A stretch of DNA of 46,584 bases, taken from Cenarchaeum sp. SB0675_bin_21. Lineage in GTDB: Archaea > Thermoproteota > Nitrososphaeria > Nitrososphaerales > Nitrosopumilaceae. The stretch is from positions 1-46,584 of the forward strand of contig VYCS01000033.1 of assembly GCA_009843815.1 (NCBI GenBank). The letters are read 5' to 3'. Both the position numbers and the translations under genes were made by a program. Below the pieces are notes generated by a model. The model saw only the letters and a program-made list of their open reading frames with translations, ran no database searches and had not been told where the DNA came from. Positions 34,820 to 43,874 of the stretch are shown here, in pieces. Every line of letters starts with the position of its first letter. Positions within the stretch are counted from its first letter, which is position 1.

Positions 34820-35344
34820 TTGACCTACCTTGACCCAACTTGGCTGCCGACCATCATAGAGGCGCTGGCAATCGTGGTCGGGCTGATGTTCTACCTGGCC
34901 AACTGGCGTGCGCGTGACCGGCTGCGGAAGGTGCGCTACGCCAACATGCTCTTGGCCGAACTTGCAACACTGCACCGGATGATGAAGCCGTATGACGGCG
35001 AAGGCGGTGTTGACACCATAGAGAACTCAACCGAGATTCTGCTGCACAACGTGTACGACGGCTTGGTGTCCTCCACCAACCTGTCCTACTTTGACAAGCC
35101 CGTCCAACACAAGATACACTCGTTCTACGAGTTGGTTATGGTGCATGACCGCAAGTTCAACCCAAGGCCTGCAATGCCTGTGTCCGACCTGTTGGGACCA
35201 ACCGACGAGGGCGGGGAACCGAGGTACCTGAAGAGCAGCCTGCCGTCAGTTATGCGCGCAGTAACACTATTTCGGGATAAGAATCAGCCGGACGAACGCT
35301 GGAGGCCGGTCTTGAAGCTTTTGCGGTGGTACTATGAGGACTAG
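34820..35344 (+). CDS. Hypothetical single-pass membrane protein
   Basis: The 174-residue protein starts with one transmembrane helix (IIEALAIVVGLMFYLANW) followed by a basic stop-transfer segment (RARDRLRKVRY). A helical cytoplasmic domain follows. The C-terminus RPVLKLLRWYYED is aromatic. The start is a TTG at 34820; no ATG is available nearby. The base composition is GC-rich, unlike the AT-rich genes around it, consistent with separate transfer. It resembles small membrane-anchored hypothetical proteins often found in accessory regions; no family is recognised. Confidence 0.55.
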   Translation: MTYLDPTWLPTIIEALAIVVGLMFYLANWRARDRLRKVRYANMLLAELATLHRMMKPYDGEGGVDTIENSTEILLHNVYDGLVSSTNLSYFDKPVQHKIHSFYELVMVHDRKFNPRPAMPVSDLLGPTDEGGEPRYLKSSLPSVMRAVTLFRDKNQPDERWRPVLKLLRWYYED

Positions 35345-35629
35345 AGCAGGCGGCGCGCCCACTTGCCCGGCTACCGGCGCCGGAAATGCATTGCCAATCT
35401 GTATATATTGAGACTGCGTTCTCCCAAAGAACTCATAATGTGTGGAAAAACCCCTGAATAGCAGATACATTGCGCATGGAGAGGCGAACCAAACCCTCAT
35501 GTGGTCTTTTTGCATCCATGCCGTAAAACACACCATATGGGCATAGTCATGCGTTGGACGCTCACAGGTGGGAGAAACAGGGTGAAAGCCCCCGTTCCAT
35601 TGAAGTTAGAGGAGAGGGTAAAGGGCGCG
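35345..35629. other. Short gap with hairpin-rich sequence
   Basis: Between 35545 and 35600 lies AACAGGGTGAAAGCCCCCGT followed by TCCATTGAAG. This has the look of an insertion-sequence end, but no element can be delimited. Confidence 0.3.
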
Positions 35630-36555
35630 TTATTTTTTGGCAACGGGCATGCTGACCCTCTCACCCAACGGCGAGTCAGGCATGTCGCGCAGGCGCCCTA
35701 TGACACGCCGTATCTTTCGTAAAGTCACACCGCTGACCCCAGTATGTCTGACAAACGTGTCCAATGTTAAATTTTCCCTAGTAAGCAGTGAGGCCGCATA
35801 TACTAATCCAGCAGCCAGCGCCATCGGACGACTGCCGGCGGTGAGCATATTCTCTTGCATATACAGCAGTGTGTCCAGTGCGATACGCTGGTCCTTTCGG
35901 TGAGTTTTAGGTTGTTGGATATCTTCACGACAAAGGAGGATATGTCGTATTGTTCCATCTGTGTATCGAACTTCTTGGCGATGGTGGCCAAGTCCCTATA
36001 GAGTATCTTTTTGTCTATGTTTGCTGCGGTAGAGAGATCAAGAAGTGTGCGGGGCGTGCCGCTCTCACGGCAGGCGATGTATAGTGATGCTGTTCATATA
36101 GAAGATATAGTTCTGCCCCGGGTGAGTTTTGCACTTACTGCCTTGCGGTATATTGTGGCGGCCCTCTCTACCACATGATCCGATATGGTCAGTTTGGTTT
36201 TCATCGAAGACAGTAGTATGAAGGCCTTGCACAGCGAGGCGGTCGAACTGGACTTGCTTCGCAAATCCCACCTGCGCAGCCGGGTAAGGTCGTGCTTTGA
36301 CTTTGCCGGGAGCGTTTTTCCCGCAGAGTCCCGGTTGGAGCCGATAACTGTGGAGAGTCCCTTATCATACATCGCCAATGACGGGGAGGGGCCGTTCTGT
36401 GCGTGCTTCGCATACTGCTCTGATGTATAGTGCTGATCAGGGCGTATCTGATCCGGTATTGAGTGCGTAATTACCTCACCACACGCACTGCAGATGACCT
36501 CACCCCGTTCAAGATCGGTTACCGTGTTCGTGTGGGTGCATTCCATGCCGTGCAA
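35630..36555 (-). pseudogene. TFB (transcription factor B) pseudogene
   Basis: The protein would be about 308 residues. It has a zinc ribbon (CTHTNTVTDLERGEVICSAC), a B-reader/linker region, and two cyclin folds (first: ASLYIACRESGTPRTLLDL; second: SRPMALAAGLVYAASLLT). Two lesions break it. The first is an in-frame TGA at 36094-36096 (GRTISSI-stop-TASLYIAC). The second is a one-base loss near 35900 (LKLTE to KDQRIALDT). Both flanks remain clearly recognisable, so decay is recent. Thaumarchaea carry several TFB paralogues; an intact one lies at 43875. It sits within the island framed by IS605 ends. Confidence 0.85.
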
Positions 36556-36976
36556 CGAAACGGTGGTTTAAAAACATGGATGTGGGTTGGGAAGAAGTAG
36601 GGCTGGTCTATTTCCACTGCAGTATTTTGACCTCATGTACGACTCCACACGCCTGATGTATAAGGCCCAGTATTTCCAGTCCCGCCCCTTTTGACACACT
36701 ACTTCCTCCCCCAAGATTTGACAGCCTCCAGCCCAGGCTTGGCTCAGTAAGAGTCGCCCGTCTCCTTGACGGTCTCCAGTATGGTGCTCAGTATCATGCC
36801 CGGCAGGTACTGCTGTACCATATTGAACGGTCGCTAATCACGTTTTGATTTTGTCATTGGGCGTGGCTGCGATCATCGGATCAATATGCTTTGGTTTTGA
36901 AAATGATATATGTCTATGGGACACAGCCGCAAAAATGGGCAAAGCACCGTGGTGCAGTTACGGCCTTGCTATGCGC
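36556..36976. other. Intergenic stretch with repeat cluster 7
   Basis: From about 36591 to 36690 dispersed repeats are present in degenerate form (see the repeat entry). The remainder to 36976 shows no gene. Confidence 0.45.
36597..36690. repeat. Dispersed repeat cluster 7
   Basis: Reverse-type units: GGTCTATTTCCACTGC, GACCTCATGTACGACTCC, then CACGCCTGATGTATAAGGCC (nearly the CACGCCTGATGTACAAGGACC of cluster 3), and CCAGTATTTCCAGTCCC. It lies between the TFB pseudogene and mcrC. Confidence 0.65.
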
Positions 36977-38065
36977 CTAGGCCGGAATCAGATCTCGTAA
37001 CCTGTTTCGTATGCTTGCGGTGTCAGATGCCAGATCCACGGTGACAAAGCGGAGTTTGTGCCCTTGTATTGTCGCCGATTCATCATAATCGATTCCCACC
37101 GATGGGTACAGAAGCATTCCAGTGGAAGTCATAGACAGATCGTCGCCGTCGTGTTCCTGAGATCTCAGATACGAGTATATCTGGTATATGTTCTGGCTTT
37201 TCAATGTTTCACGGTGCCACTGCGCTGTGATTTCTGTAAATTTGGTATCAATGATTATTCGATGCGATTTGTCCGATTTTTCAACAATGATGTCAGTCTT
37301 CATTTCAGGCAGGATTTCTTTTATTCTGTGAGTGTGTGGTTCGGCAGGCCACTCAAACCGCTTGCCCCGATGTACTTGCCATTTATCGAGCACTATGCTG
37401 TAAAAACCACCCACGGCCCTTTCAAATAGATATCTTACCCAATTCTCCTTGCTCCTGTCAGGTAAAACCACATCCAAATACCCTGATTCTTCTGTAGGTA
37501 TTCTAAGATCCCATGCCAGCTGTGCAGCAGCAATCATTTTTGCATCATCCTTACCGTATCCTGTGTTTCTAGTGTTGACTGCATACTGTCTTGCATCAAA
37601 CAGATTGGAAACTCCGTACCTTGCAAATGTGGCGGCATCTATGCGGCAGCGCTGCTTGAGATTCTCATCAACGACGATCGCACTCAATCGATTCAGTGCC
37701 GCTATGACGAACCTGTTTCTTGGAATGTCTACGGTAAACTCATCAAAACTGCATGCTATCTTGCCCTGGTGGAGTAGGTGTCGGCGTTTTGTACGGATGT
37801 GGTTGATACGTCCCCTAACACGGGTCAAGTCGGCCTGTCTGAGCTGCAATTCATAGGTGAGCATGCGCCGTAGACGCCACTCTACCTCTACAGTTAAAAT
37901 TTCTGCAACCAGATCTGGAATTTTGTCTGGATTTTGCTCTGCATCCAGTCTTTTTTCGGGCATGTCCCGCAGCTTTTTGTAAAGATCCGACGCATACAAC
38001 ATTAGCAGCCACAGGTTTCGAACCGGGATCTTGCCAATGGTTTTTGTGTTTGACTGTTCGCTCAA
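36977..38065 (-). CDS. mcrC: McrC-like subunit of a Type IV restriction system
   Basis: The 362-residue protein has the McrC layout: an N-terminal region starting with IPVRNLWLLMLYASDL, a central helical part (LTRVRGRINHIRTKRR, IPRNRFVIAALNRL), and a PD-(D/E)xK nuclease fold near the C-terminus (EMKTDIIVEKSDKSHRIIID followed by TKF). McrC stimulates the McrB motor and supplies the nuclease that cuts modified DNA. The frame starts at a TTG at 38065 that overlaps the mcrB stop (TTGA), so the two are translationally coupled. All catalytic residues expected of the fold appear present. Confidence 0.85.
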   Translation of the reverse strand: MSEQSNTKTIGKIPVRNLWLLMLYASDLYKKLRDMPEKRLDAEQNPDKIPDLVAEILTVEVEWRLRRMLTYELQLRQADLTRVRGRINHIRTKRRHLLHQGKIACSFDEFTVDIPRNRFVIAALNRLSAIVVDENLKQRCRIDAATFARYGVSNLFDARQYAVNTRNTGYGKDDAKMIAAAQLAWDLRIPTEESGYLDVVLPDRSKENWVRYLFERAVGGFYSIVLDKWQVHRGKRFEWPAEPHTHRIKEILPEMKTDIIVEKSDKSHRIIIDTKFTEITAQWHRETLKSQNIYQIYSYLRSQEHDGDDLSMTSTGMLLYPSVGIDYDESATIQGHKLRFVTVDLASDTASIRNRLRDLIPA

Positions 38066-39732
38066 GTCTCCAATACCGAAAGCAGTTTTTTCTCTTCGGC
38101 TAGTGCTGTCTCTGGATCTTCAAACCAGTACTCTTGCAAAAGCGGACCGATCTTATACTTTACCACATCTCGCCACCATGTCTCTGCATCTAAGATCTTG
38201 TCATTGATTTTGGGCATCGCATAGCTGTGTCCTATTGTAAAGTTGGGACCCAACATTCTGGTCTTTGTTATTCTTTCGTTGAGGGATGTCATGGCAATCC
38301 CGATTTTGTCCAAAATGTCAGGTTCTATTACTCTAAAATTCTCGTGCACCCATCCACTCCACGTCTTATCAAAGACAGGCTCTAGACGGAAAAAGTCAAA
38401 ACGGCGCCTCAGGGCCATATCGACTAGGGCTATGGAGCGGTCAGCCACGTTCATGGTGCCTATAATGTAGAGATTTGGGGGTACGTATACTTGTTCAGAC
38501 TTGTTATGCGAATGGCTTAGCGATATGGCATCATCATTACTGCGCTTGTCTGCTTCAATCAATGTGAGCATCTCTCCAAATATGCTTGCGGGGTTGCCGC
38601 GGTTTATCTCATCTATGATTATGACAAATTTGCGATTTTGGTTTTGTTCCTCTTTGGCCTCATTTATGGCATCAAAAAACGGTCCATCTTGTAAAACAAG
38701 CTCGCTTCCAGCCGGCCGCCAGCCCCTCACAAAATCCTCGTACGTGAGATTTGGGTGGAACTGGATCGCTCTCACTCCGGAATCTGACTTGTGACCTACG
38801 AGTGCAAACGCTAGTTTCTTTGCTAGGTATGTCTTGCCGGTACCCGGAGGACCTTCAAGAATCAAGTTTTTTGTATTCTTCAGCATGCGCATGATAGATT
38901 CTAGATCAGATTTTTTTACAAAACACCCGTCATCTACTATGTTCCCGATAGAATATGATGAACCGTAAGGGTCAGAATCGCCACTGCTTTCGGATTCATG
39001 GTCATCGTTGCTGCCGGTCTCCTCGACACTATTATGCATGTATGCGGTAATTGATAGTTTTGGAAATGAGTCTATGTTGGTTTTTGTTTTGAGTATGATT
39101 TGTATTTTTTCAGTCAGATCTAGATATTCTTCACCACTCTTTGGATTTAGATCAGATATTTTGATTTTCTCCTCAAGATATAGTCTTGTCTTAGAGTCCA
39201 ATGGAAGGAACTCGTATGGTCTGATCCAGAATAATCCAATGGTGAGCATTGTAATCGTAGTACCAAGCTTGATTACAGTATCAAATGATTTTATAAACTT
39301 GGAACGGTTGGACTTGTTTTTGGCATATGCCAACGCAGCTGCAAAGGCGTTCCAGAGTTCCTCAATGTGGTCAGGGTTGCGCGTGCGAGCGTATGGGTAG
39401 AACCAGCGCCATTGGCTATTCAGTACCGGGACACCAGGCCAGTCATTGGGCGGAGATGCACGGACTTCCAAAAGATTTGCAAGTTGGCCTTGTGTATGGA
39501 TGCGGTTCGGAGGGCGCAGGTTGCGGTTAAACTCGCTCATGACTGTGAATGGGCATATGTCCTGTATCGGTCCTAAAGACCCGTCCTTAAACTTGTCTGT
39601 CATTATTTTAAAACCTAGTTCTTTGTGAATTCCATGAATGGTATCAATCAGCAGCTTGCGATCGTTTCTGTATCTTGGTAGTTTGTCTGCAAACTCACTG
39701 TAAAATCTAATCCAGCTCAAACTATCGGCCAT
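38062..39732 (-). CDS. mcrB: McrB-like AAA+ GTPase of a Type IV restriction system
   Basis: The 556-residue protein has an N-terminal recognition region (WIRFYSEFADKLPRYRNDR, then WPGVPVLNSQWRWFYPY) of the kind found in many McrB-like proteins. It is followed by an AAA+ motor: Walker A EGPPGTGKTYLAKK near 292-305, Walker B FVIIIDEINRGNPASIFGE near 370-388, and sensor I TMNVADRSIALVD near 425-437, the McrB MNxxDRS signature. McrB uses GTP and translocates DNA towards cleavage by McrC. ATG at 39732 is preferred because a TATATT box is 25 nt upstream. Target modification cannot be predicted from this N-terminus. Confidence 0.88.
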   Translation of the reverse strand: MADSLSWIRFYSEFADKLPRYRNDRKLLIDTIHGIHKELGFKIMTDKFKDGSLGPIQDICPFTVMSEFNRNLRPPNRIHTQGQLANLLEVRASPPNDWPGVPVLNSQWRWFYPYARTRNPDHIEELWNAFAAALAYAKNKSNRSKFIKSFDTVIKLGTTITMLTIGLFWIRPYEFLPLDSKTRLYLEEKIKISDLNPKSGEEYLDLTEKIQIILKTKTNIDSFPKLSITAYMHNSVEETGSNDDHESESSGDSDPYGSSYSIGNIVDDGCFVKKSDLESIMRMLKNTKNLILEGPPGTGKTYLAKKLAFALVGHKSDSGVRAIQFHPNLTYEDFVRGWRPAGSELVLQDGPFFDAINEAKEEQNQNRKFVIIIDEINRGNPASIFGEMLTLIEADKRSNDDAISLSHSHNKSEQVYVPPNLYIIGTMNVADRSIALVDMALRRRFDFFRLEPVFDKTWSGWVHENFRVIEPDILDKIGIAMTSLNERITKTRMLGPNFTIGHSYAMPKINDKILDAETWWRDVVKYKIGPLLQEYWFEDPETALAEEKKLLSVLET

Positions 39733-39751
39733 GGCTATTTGCACAATGCGT

Positions 39752-39761
39752 GCTTTATATT
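39752..39761 (-). promoter_or_regulatory. TATA box for mcrBC
   Basis: The minus strand reads AATATAAAGC, centred 25 nt upstream of the ATG at 39732. It selects that ATG over the GTG at 39744. Confidence 0.55.
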
Positions 39762-39854
39762 GTTTGATTTGTACATTACAGGTTCATTGTATGCAAATTA
39801 GTCTATCTATTTTTGCAATGGAATCCATAAAAAATCTACCATATATGCATCCCG

Positions 39855-40300
39855 GTGCCTGATGGGGTGCTAAGGATAGGACTTGACACCGGGACCTACT
39901 GTGTAAAGTGCATCTCAGACCGCAGCTCTGTTCTGTTACCGTCACTGTACGTCAGAAGGACGCGTGAGAACTGGACCGAGGCGGATTCCGAAGCTGTGGA
40001 AAAGGGGACGGCCAAGGTGCTGCATACTGTAGGAGTGGACACCGTACAGCCCATCGTACATGGCAAACCCGATCCCAGGTACCAAAAACAAGTAAAGATG
40101 CTGATCCAAGAAGTATTTCGGATTCGCGTCGTAGCCGCCGCCATTATTGTGACCACTACGACGCACTCCATGTCATCCGCCTCGGATAAACCCGACATGT
40201 TCCTCCTCCGCTGGCCCCTCTCTGGACTTCGGCGGGGCGGTGCTGAACAGCACCATCTACTCGTTCGTCGGCATCACCCGCATCATCAACCGACTGTCGT
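39855..40300 (+). pseudogene. Actin/MreB-like ATPase fragment
   Basis: The first about 90 codons look like an actin-fold protein: LRIGLDTGTYCVKC (phosphate-1 loop), SVLLPSLYVRR, then a segment reading VQPIVHGKPDPRYQKQVKML, as in MreB-type 'P..~G.v.D...~~~~L'. After about residue 110 the frame becomes low-complexity and histidine-rich, indicating a frameshift, and it runs into the TnpB element. A CATAAAAAAT box about 23 nt upstream supports the GTG at 39855. The rest of the gene, including phosphate-2 and the adenosine motif, is missing. The fold assignment is moderate. Confidence 0.45.
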
Positions 40301-40312
40301 CAAGCCGTTGTT

Positions 40313-41464
40313 TTGGAACCAAATAATGCACGGTATAGTATTCAGAACATCTGGGATTGGGTTCGGGGCGCAATACTGGAAGGCCACAAGATGGAGGGAT
40401 GTAGTCACGTGAAGTACGGGCGCAAGACGTATCCCCTGTACAGCGCGGTCCCGTTGAGTAAGAAGTCCAAGGGCAATACGGTGTACTTTCCAAAGTGCGA
40501 TACACCTTTCAAACTCCAGAAAGGAAGCCTGCCCGACACATCACAGTAGTACAAAATCGTAGATGTGTCGAATAGCACAGACAGGGAAAGGTAGTTCGAA
40601 CTACACGTTACAATACGCGAGCATGTCCCGGACCGCGTATGTACCGGCGTACATGCGGGGATTGACATGGGCAGCAAGCACACGCTTATAGTCGGAAAGT
40701 CGGACGGCAGTATTGCCATGCTGACGCTTCGTGAAAAAGACACCCTGCGGAATATCGCACGGATTCAAACAAAGATGTCGCGCTGCAAACTTCACTCCCA
40801 CAAGTGGTGTAGCCTGCATGCGCAGCTGCAATTGGTCTACAAGAAGATGGAGAACAAGCAGAAAGACAAGCTGCGCAAGTTTGCCAAAAAACTGTTCGCG
40901 CAGTGCGACAGAATCATCATGGAGGGCATGAACCTCAGAACCATGACGACCAAGGGTCCAGGGCAGAAGAACAAGAATCGCATGATACGGCAGTCCAAGT
41001 GCGGCGAGGCGCGGTCCCACATGGCGCAGCAGGCTTTACAACACAACACCGAATATGTCGAGATTGACCAGAAATATACATCACAGCGGTGCTGTATGTG
41101 CGGCAACACAAACACATGGCGCGACGGTAGCCGGTTCAGGTGCCATGACTGCGGCGTTCTGATGCACGCTGATGTAAACGCGGCATTCAACATCCTTTTC
41201 ACTTTTCGTACCATACAGTGGAGCAAGCGGGCGCAGGCCGTTTACGCACTGTACAACAAGGCCGGAATGGTCTTGAGAGGGAAGATACATCTCGCGACAC
41301 TCACAATACTCAGTGTCGTTGGTGACGTGATGGCCGGTACAGGCTGTCCAAAGGACGGGCATCAAACCCCGGCCAACAAAGGGTGTCTTTTAGGAGATCC
41401 TCTGAATGGTGGTTCGCCACCAACATTTGCCGCACGGCAGGCCGGTAATTTACGCGACGTTTAG
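40313..41464 (+). pseudogene. tnpB: TnpB (IS605 OrfB) gene, N-terminally truncated, two amber codons
   Basis: One frame from 40313 to 41464 is interrupted by TAG at 40547-40549 and 40592-40594. Between and after them the RuvC-like nuclease is complete: D in HAGIDMGSKHT (the frame continues upstream of the ATG at 40667), E in RIIMEGMNLRTM, a zinc ribbon CCMCGNTN...CHDCG, and D in MHADVNAAFNI. The normal N-terminal helix-turn-helix region is missing. TnpB is an RNA-guided nuclease that uses an RNA from the element's right end; its 3' codons overlap that end here, as usual. Catalytic residues survive, but without suppression of the stops the protein is not made whole. Confidence 0.8.
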
Positions 41465-41475
41465 TTACCAGCTCC
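41210..41475 (+). mobile_element. IS605-type right end, right border of the McrBC island
   Basis: This repeats 34434-34735 in reverse. The end contains GGTGGTTCGCCACC and TTTGCCGCACGGCAGGCC, both able to form hairpins, and stops at GTTTAGTTACCAGCTC. The left end and tnpA are not found. Confidence 0.75.
41395..41475 (+). ncRNA. Candidate omega (guide) RNA scaffold of the TnpB element
   Basis: The right end is conserved between the two copies far better than the preceding tnpB codons and contains two stable hairpins (GGTGGTTCGCCACC; TTGCCGCACGGCAGG). In characterised IS605 elements the omega RNA ends at the right-end boundary, with the guide just outside. Here the guide would be the bases after about 41475. 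This is inference from position and folding. Confidence 0.4.
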
Positions 41476-41539
41476 TTACACTCCGCTCAATTACGCAGTA
41501 TCTATTTTACTATGTATGATGGTACTGATAGAGTGTATA

Positions 41540-42442
41540 ATGTCCCCATATGTCTGGCTTAGGGCCATTAGGGTAAAGTTTCTGTTATCATCAGTCATAT
41601 CCGCCACATTGGGAGGTGTAACATCACTATACACGCACCATACGATAAACCTGCTTGATCTACTACTTGTCATATTTGGAGTCATGGCATTGCATGCGAG
41701 TGTAGACCTACTAAACGACTACAGGGACTACAAGCGCGGTATTGATACAAAAACCAAAAAGACTGGTATGAGTGGTGGTACAGGTGTACTTCCAGAAGGA
41801 CTACTCCCACCCAATACAGTATACAGGGCGGGCATACTGTGCCTGCTTGTTGGTGGCGCAGTAGGCGCATATTACATATACACGCATGGAGTGGTGGTCG
41901 GCATAATTTTGGGCTTTGCCATACTCTCCATATACTTTTACTCAACAAAGATAGTGGATTGGGGTTTAGGAGAGACATTTGTTGGCATAAAGGGGGCCCT
42001 TATCGTTTTGGGATCATACTACATACAAACCACACAACTAAACGAGATAGCCGTACTGGCAGGAGTTGCTGCAGGTTCGCTATCTGCGTTTGTCCTATAC
42101 ATGACATCATTCCCGGACCATGATGCTGATAAGAGTGGTGGTCGCAAGACTTTGGTGATACGTTTAGGTCCAGTACGTGCCGCCCGACTATGCATAATAT
42201 TTCCCGTATTGTTTACTGCAATAATATTATACGGCATATACAGTAATGCATTTCCAATATACTGTATGATATCGCTATTCAGTATACCATTTGGGGTACT
42301 AGCCAACAAGAATTTGCGCAGAGACCACGTGATGCCAAAGAGACAGATGAGGTATGCCCTGATGTATTCGCGTATATCCGGAGTGTTATTGATAATTGGG
42401 TTTGCCATTCCCGCTATAATCGCCACACTCGAGGTCGTATGA
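41540..42442 (+). CDS. UbiA-family prenyltransferase
   Basis: The 300-residue membrane protein has the two aspartate-rich motifs of UbiA enzymes: DLLNDYRDYKRGIDTKTKK near residue 55-73 and FPDHDADKSGGRKTL near 190-204, with about eight helices. MenA-type 1,4-dihydroxy-2-naphthoate prenyltransferases (menaquinone) and archaeal lipid enzymes share this fold. The 'NDYRDYKRGID' form is closest to MenA, but the substrate is not certain. The start is set at 41540 (MSPYVWLRAI) because a TCTATTTTAC box lies upstream at 41501-41510, too close to 41516. Its 3' end overlaps the convergent VTT gene by 29 bp. Confidence 0.85.
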   Translation: MSPYVWLRAIRVKFLLSSVISATLGGVTSLYTHHTINLLDLLLVIFGVMALHASVDLLNDYRDYKRGIDTKTKKTGMSGGTGVLPEGLLPPNTVYRAGILCLLVGGAVGAYYIYTHGVVVGIILGFAILSIYFYSTKIVDWGLGETFVGIKGALIVLGSYYIQTTQLNEIAVLAGVAAGSLSAFVLYMTSFPDHDADKSGGRKTLVIRLGPVRAARLCIIFPVLFTAIILYGIYSNAFPIYCMISLFSIPFGVLANKNLRRDHVMPKRQMRYALMYSRISGVLLIIGFAIPAIIATLEVV

Positions 42443-43034
42443 ATCGTAACTTTTTATCAGTCAACAACAGGTCCCAATCGATACATGCAAACAATATTAC
42501 AACACCTACGCCCGCAGCGTCAGCCACAAGAATTCCCACATACCTGTCTTGAAATAACTGCAAAAACGGCACCAAGACCACACGACTCACAGATATCATC
42601 ACATAGTATGAGACCACCCGCCCACACCAAAATCCCACATACATGCCAATATTTTTGGCACCCATCAAGCCATATGCCACAAACAGCATGTTACTAGGTA
42701 AGGGCGTGGCCGCAAACAAAAATGAGGCTACGCCGTACCCGTACCGTCTCTTGGACAGTGTCTTGTTTATGATGTCCAAGCCGGCACGTCTTTGTGGCCC
42801 AGCAAAGCGTCGAAAGAAGCTGCTATACCGTTGCAGTATAAAACGTCCTAGTGTGGCGCCGCTTGAGCCCACCAAAGACAGCAACAGCACATCATATGTG
42901 GGGTCTACAGTATAAAATGATGCCAATACAATCCAAGTGGGCGGCATCAGTAGGGGTGCGGCATTCAATGCCACCAATATTGCAAATATGCCCGCGTACG
43001 AGTATTCTGTAAATATGTCAAATATGTCTGCCAT
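42414..43034 (-). CDS. VTT/DedA-type membrane protein
   Basis: The 206-residue protein has about five membrane helices. It carries the VTT (SNARE-associated) pattern: NAAPLLMPPTWIVLASFYTV early, LSLVGSSGATLGRFILQRY in the centre, and FLFAATPLPSNMLFVAYGL late, with proline- and glycine-rich re-entrant segments. DedA/VTT proteins are linked to lipid scrambling and membrane homeostasis. It starts at MADIFD (43034), 24 bp downstream of the sufC stop, so it may be co-transcribed with sufC. The overlap with ubiA is antisense. Confidence 0.75.
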   Translation of the reverse strand: MADIFDIFTEYSYAGIFAILVALNAAPLLMPPTWIVLASFYTVDPTYDVLLLSLVGSSGATLGRFILQRYSSFFRRFAGPQRRAGLDIINKTLSKRRYGYGVASFLFAATPLPSNMLFVAYGLMGAKNIGMYVGFWCGRVVSYYVMISVSRVVLVPFLQLFQDRYVGILVADAAGVGVVILFACIDWDLLLTDKKLRFIRPRVWRL

Positions 43035-43058
43035 TGGCGGACGCACCTGATTGTATGC

Positions 43059-43820
43059 TTATTGTGTTATCCATTCGTAACCGCGCTTCTCCAGCTCTTC
43101 GGCCAGTGAAGCGTCGCCGCTGCGGAGTATTTGACCCTTGGCAAAGACGTGTACATAGTCTAGTTTTTTCAGAAACTTCAATATTCGTGCATAGTGGGTT
43201 ATCACCACTACAGTGGCATCACTTACAGATACATCACTAATGGCCTTTGCCACAGCCTGTACTGCATCTATATCCAAACCCGAGTCGGGTTCATCTAGAA
43301 TCGATATCTTGGGTTTGAGTACTGCCATCTGTAGCACTTCAGAACGCTTCTTCTCGCCTCCAGAAAAGCCTTCGTTCAAATATCTACTAAGAAACTCTTT
43401 GTCCAAACCTACCTGCTCAAGATTGTTCCTCAGATACTTTTGAAACTCCCGGACAGTAATAAAGACCTCCCGGTCTTCGCCCTGCATGGCCTTGCTCAAT
43501 GAGTTGTATGAGGTTCTGAGAAAATGCGAAAACCCGACTCCTGATACTTCTGTAGGGTATTGAAATCCCAAGAAAAGCCCTTTACGTGCTCTCTCATCAG
43601 CGGTCAGTTCCAGTATACTTTCACCATCCAGCAGTATATCTCCAGATGTGACCTCATACTTTGGATGGGCAAGCAGCGTATATGCCAAGGTAGACTTGCC
43701 CGAACCATTGGGGCCCATAATGGCATGTACCTCACCAGGTCCCGTAGTAAGGTTGACCCCTTTGAGAATATCCTTACCGTCTCGGTTTACATGCAAATCC
43801 ACTATCTTGAGTTTTGCCAT
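43059..43820 (-). CDS. sufC: SufC, Fe-S cluster assembly ATPase
   Basis: The 253-residue ABC ATPase has Walker A GPNGSGKSTLAY, signature GFSGGEKKRSEVLQM, Walker B ISILDEPDSGLDIDA and the H-loop VVITHYAR. The sequence is typical of SufC, which drives the SufBCD scaffold in the cytosol. sufB and sufD are not adjacent, which is unusual; they must lie elsewhere. A strong TATA box precedes the gene. Confidence 0.93.
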   Translation of the reverse strand: MAKLKIVDLHVNRDGKDILKGVNLTTGPGEVHAIMGPNGSGKSTLAYTLLAHPKYEVTSGDILLDGESILELTADERARKGLFLGFQYPTEVSGVGFSHFLRTSYNSLSKAMQGEDREVFITVREFQKYLRNNLEQVGLDKEFLSRYLNEGFSGGEKKRSEVLQMAVLKPKISILDEPDSGLDIDAVQAVAKAISDVSVSDATVVVITHYARILKFLKKLDYVHVFAKGQILRSGDASLAEELEKRGYEWITQ

Positions 43821-43839
43821 ATTGCAGATATCATTATTC

Positions 43840-43848
43840 TATATAAAA
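43840..43848 (-). promoter_or_regulatory. TATA box for sufC
   Basis: The minus strand reads TTTTATATAG, centred about 25 nt upstream of the ATG at 43820. Confidence 0.65.
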
Positions 43849-43874
43849 TGCCTGCGAAATTTAGCTTGTGCTAA

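Noticed and set aside
35545-35600. A second omega RNA or self-splicing intron end
   Set aside because: The hairpin-like sequence is short, has no matching element nearby and no second boundary.
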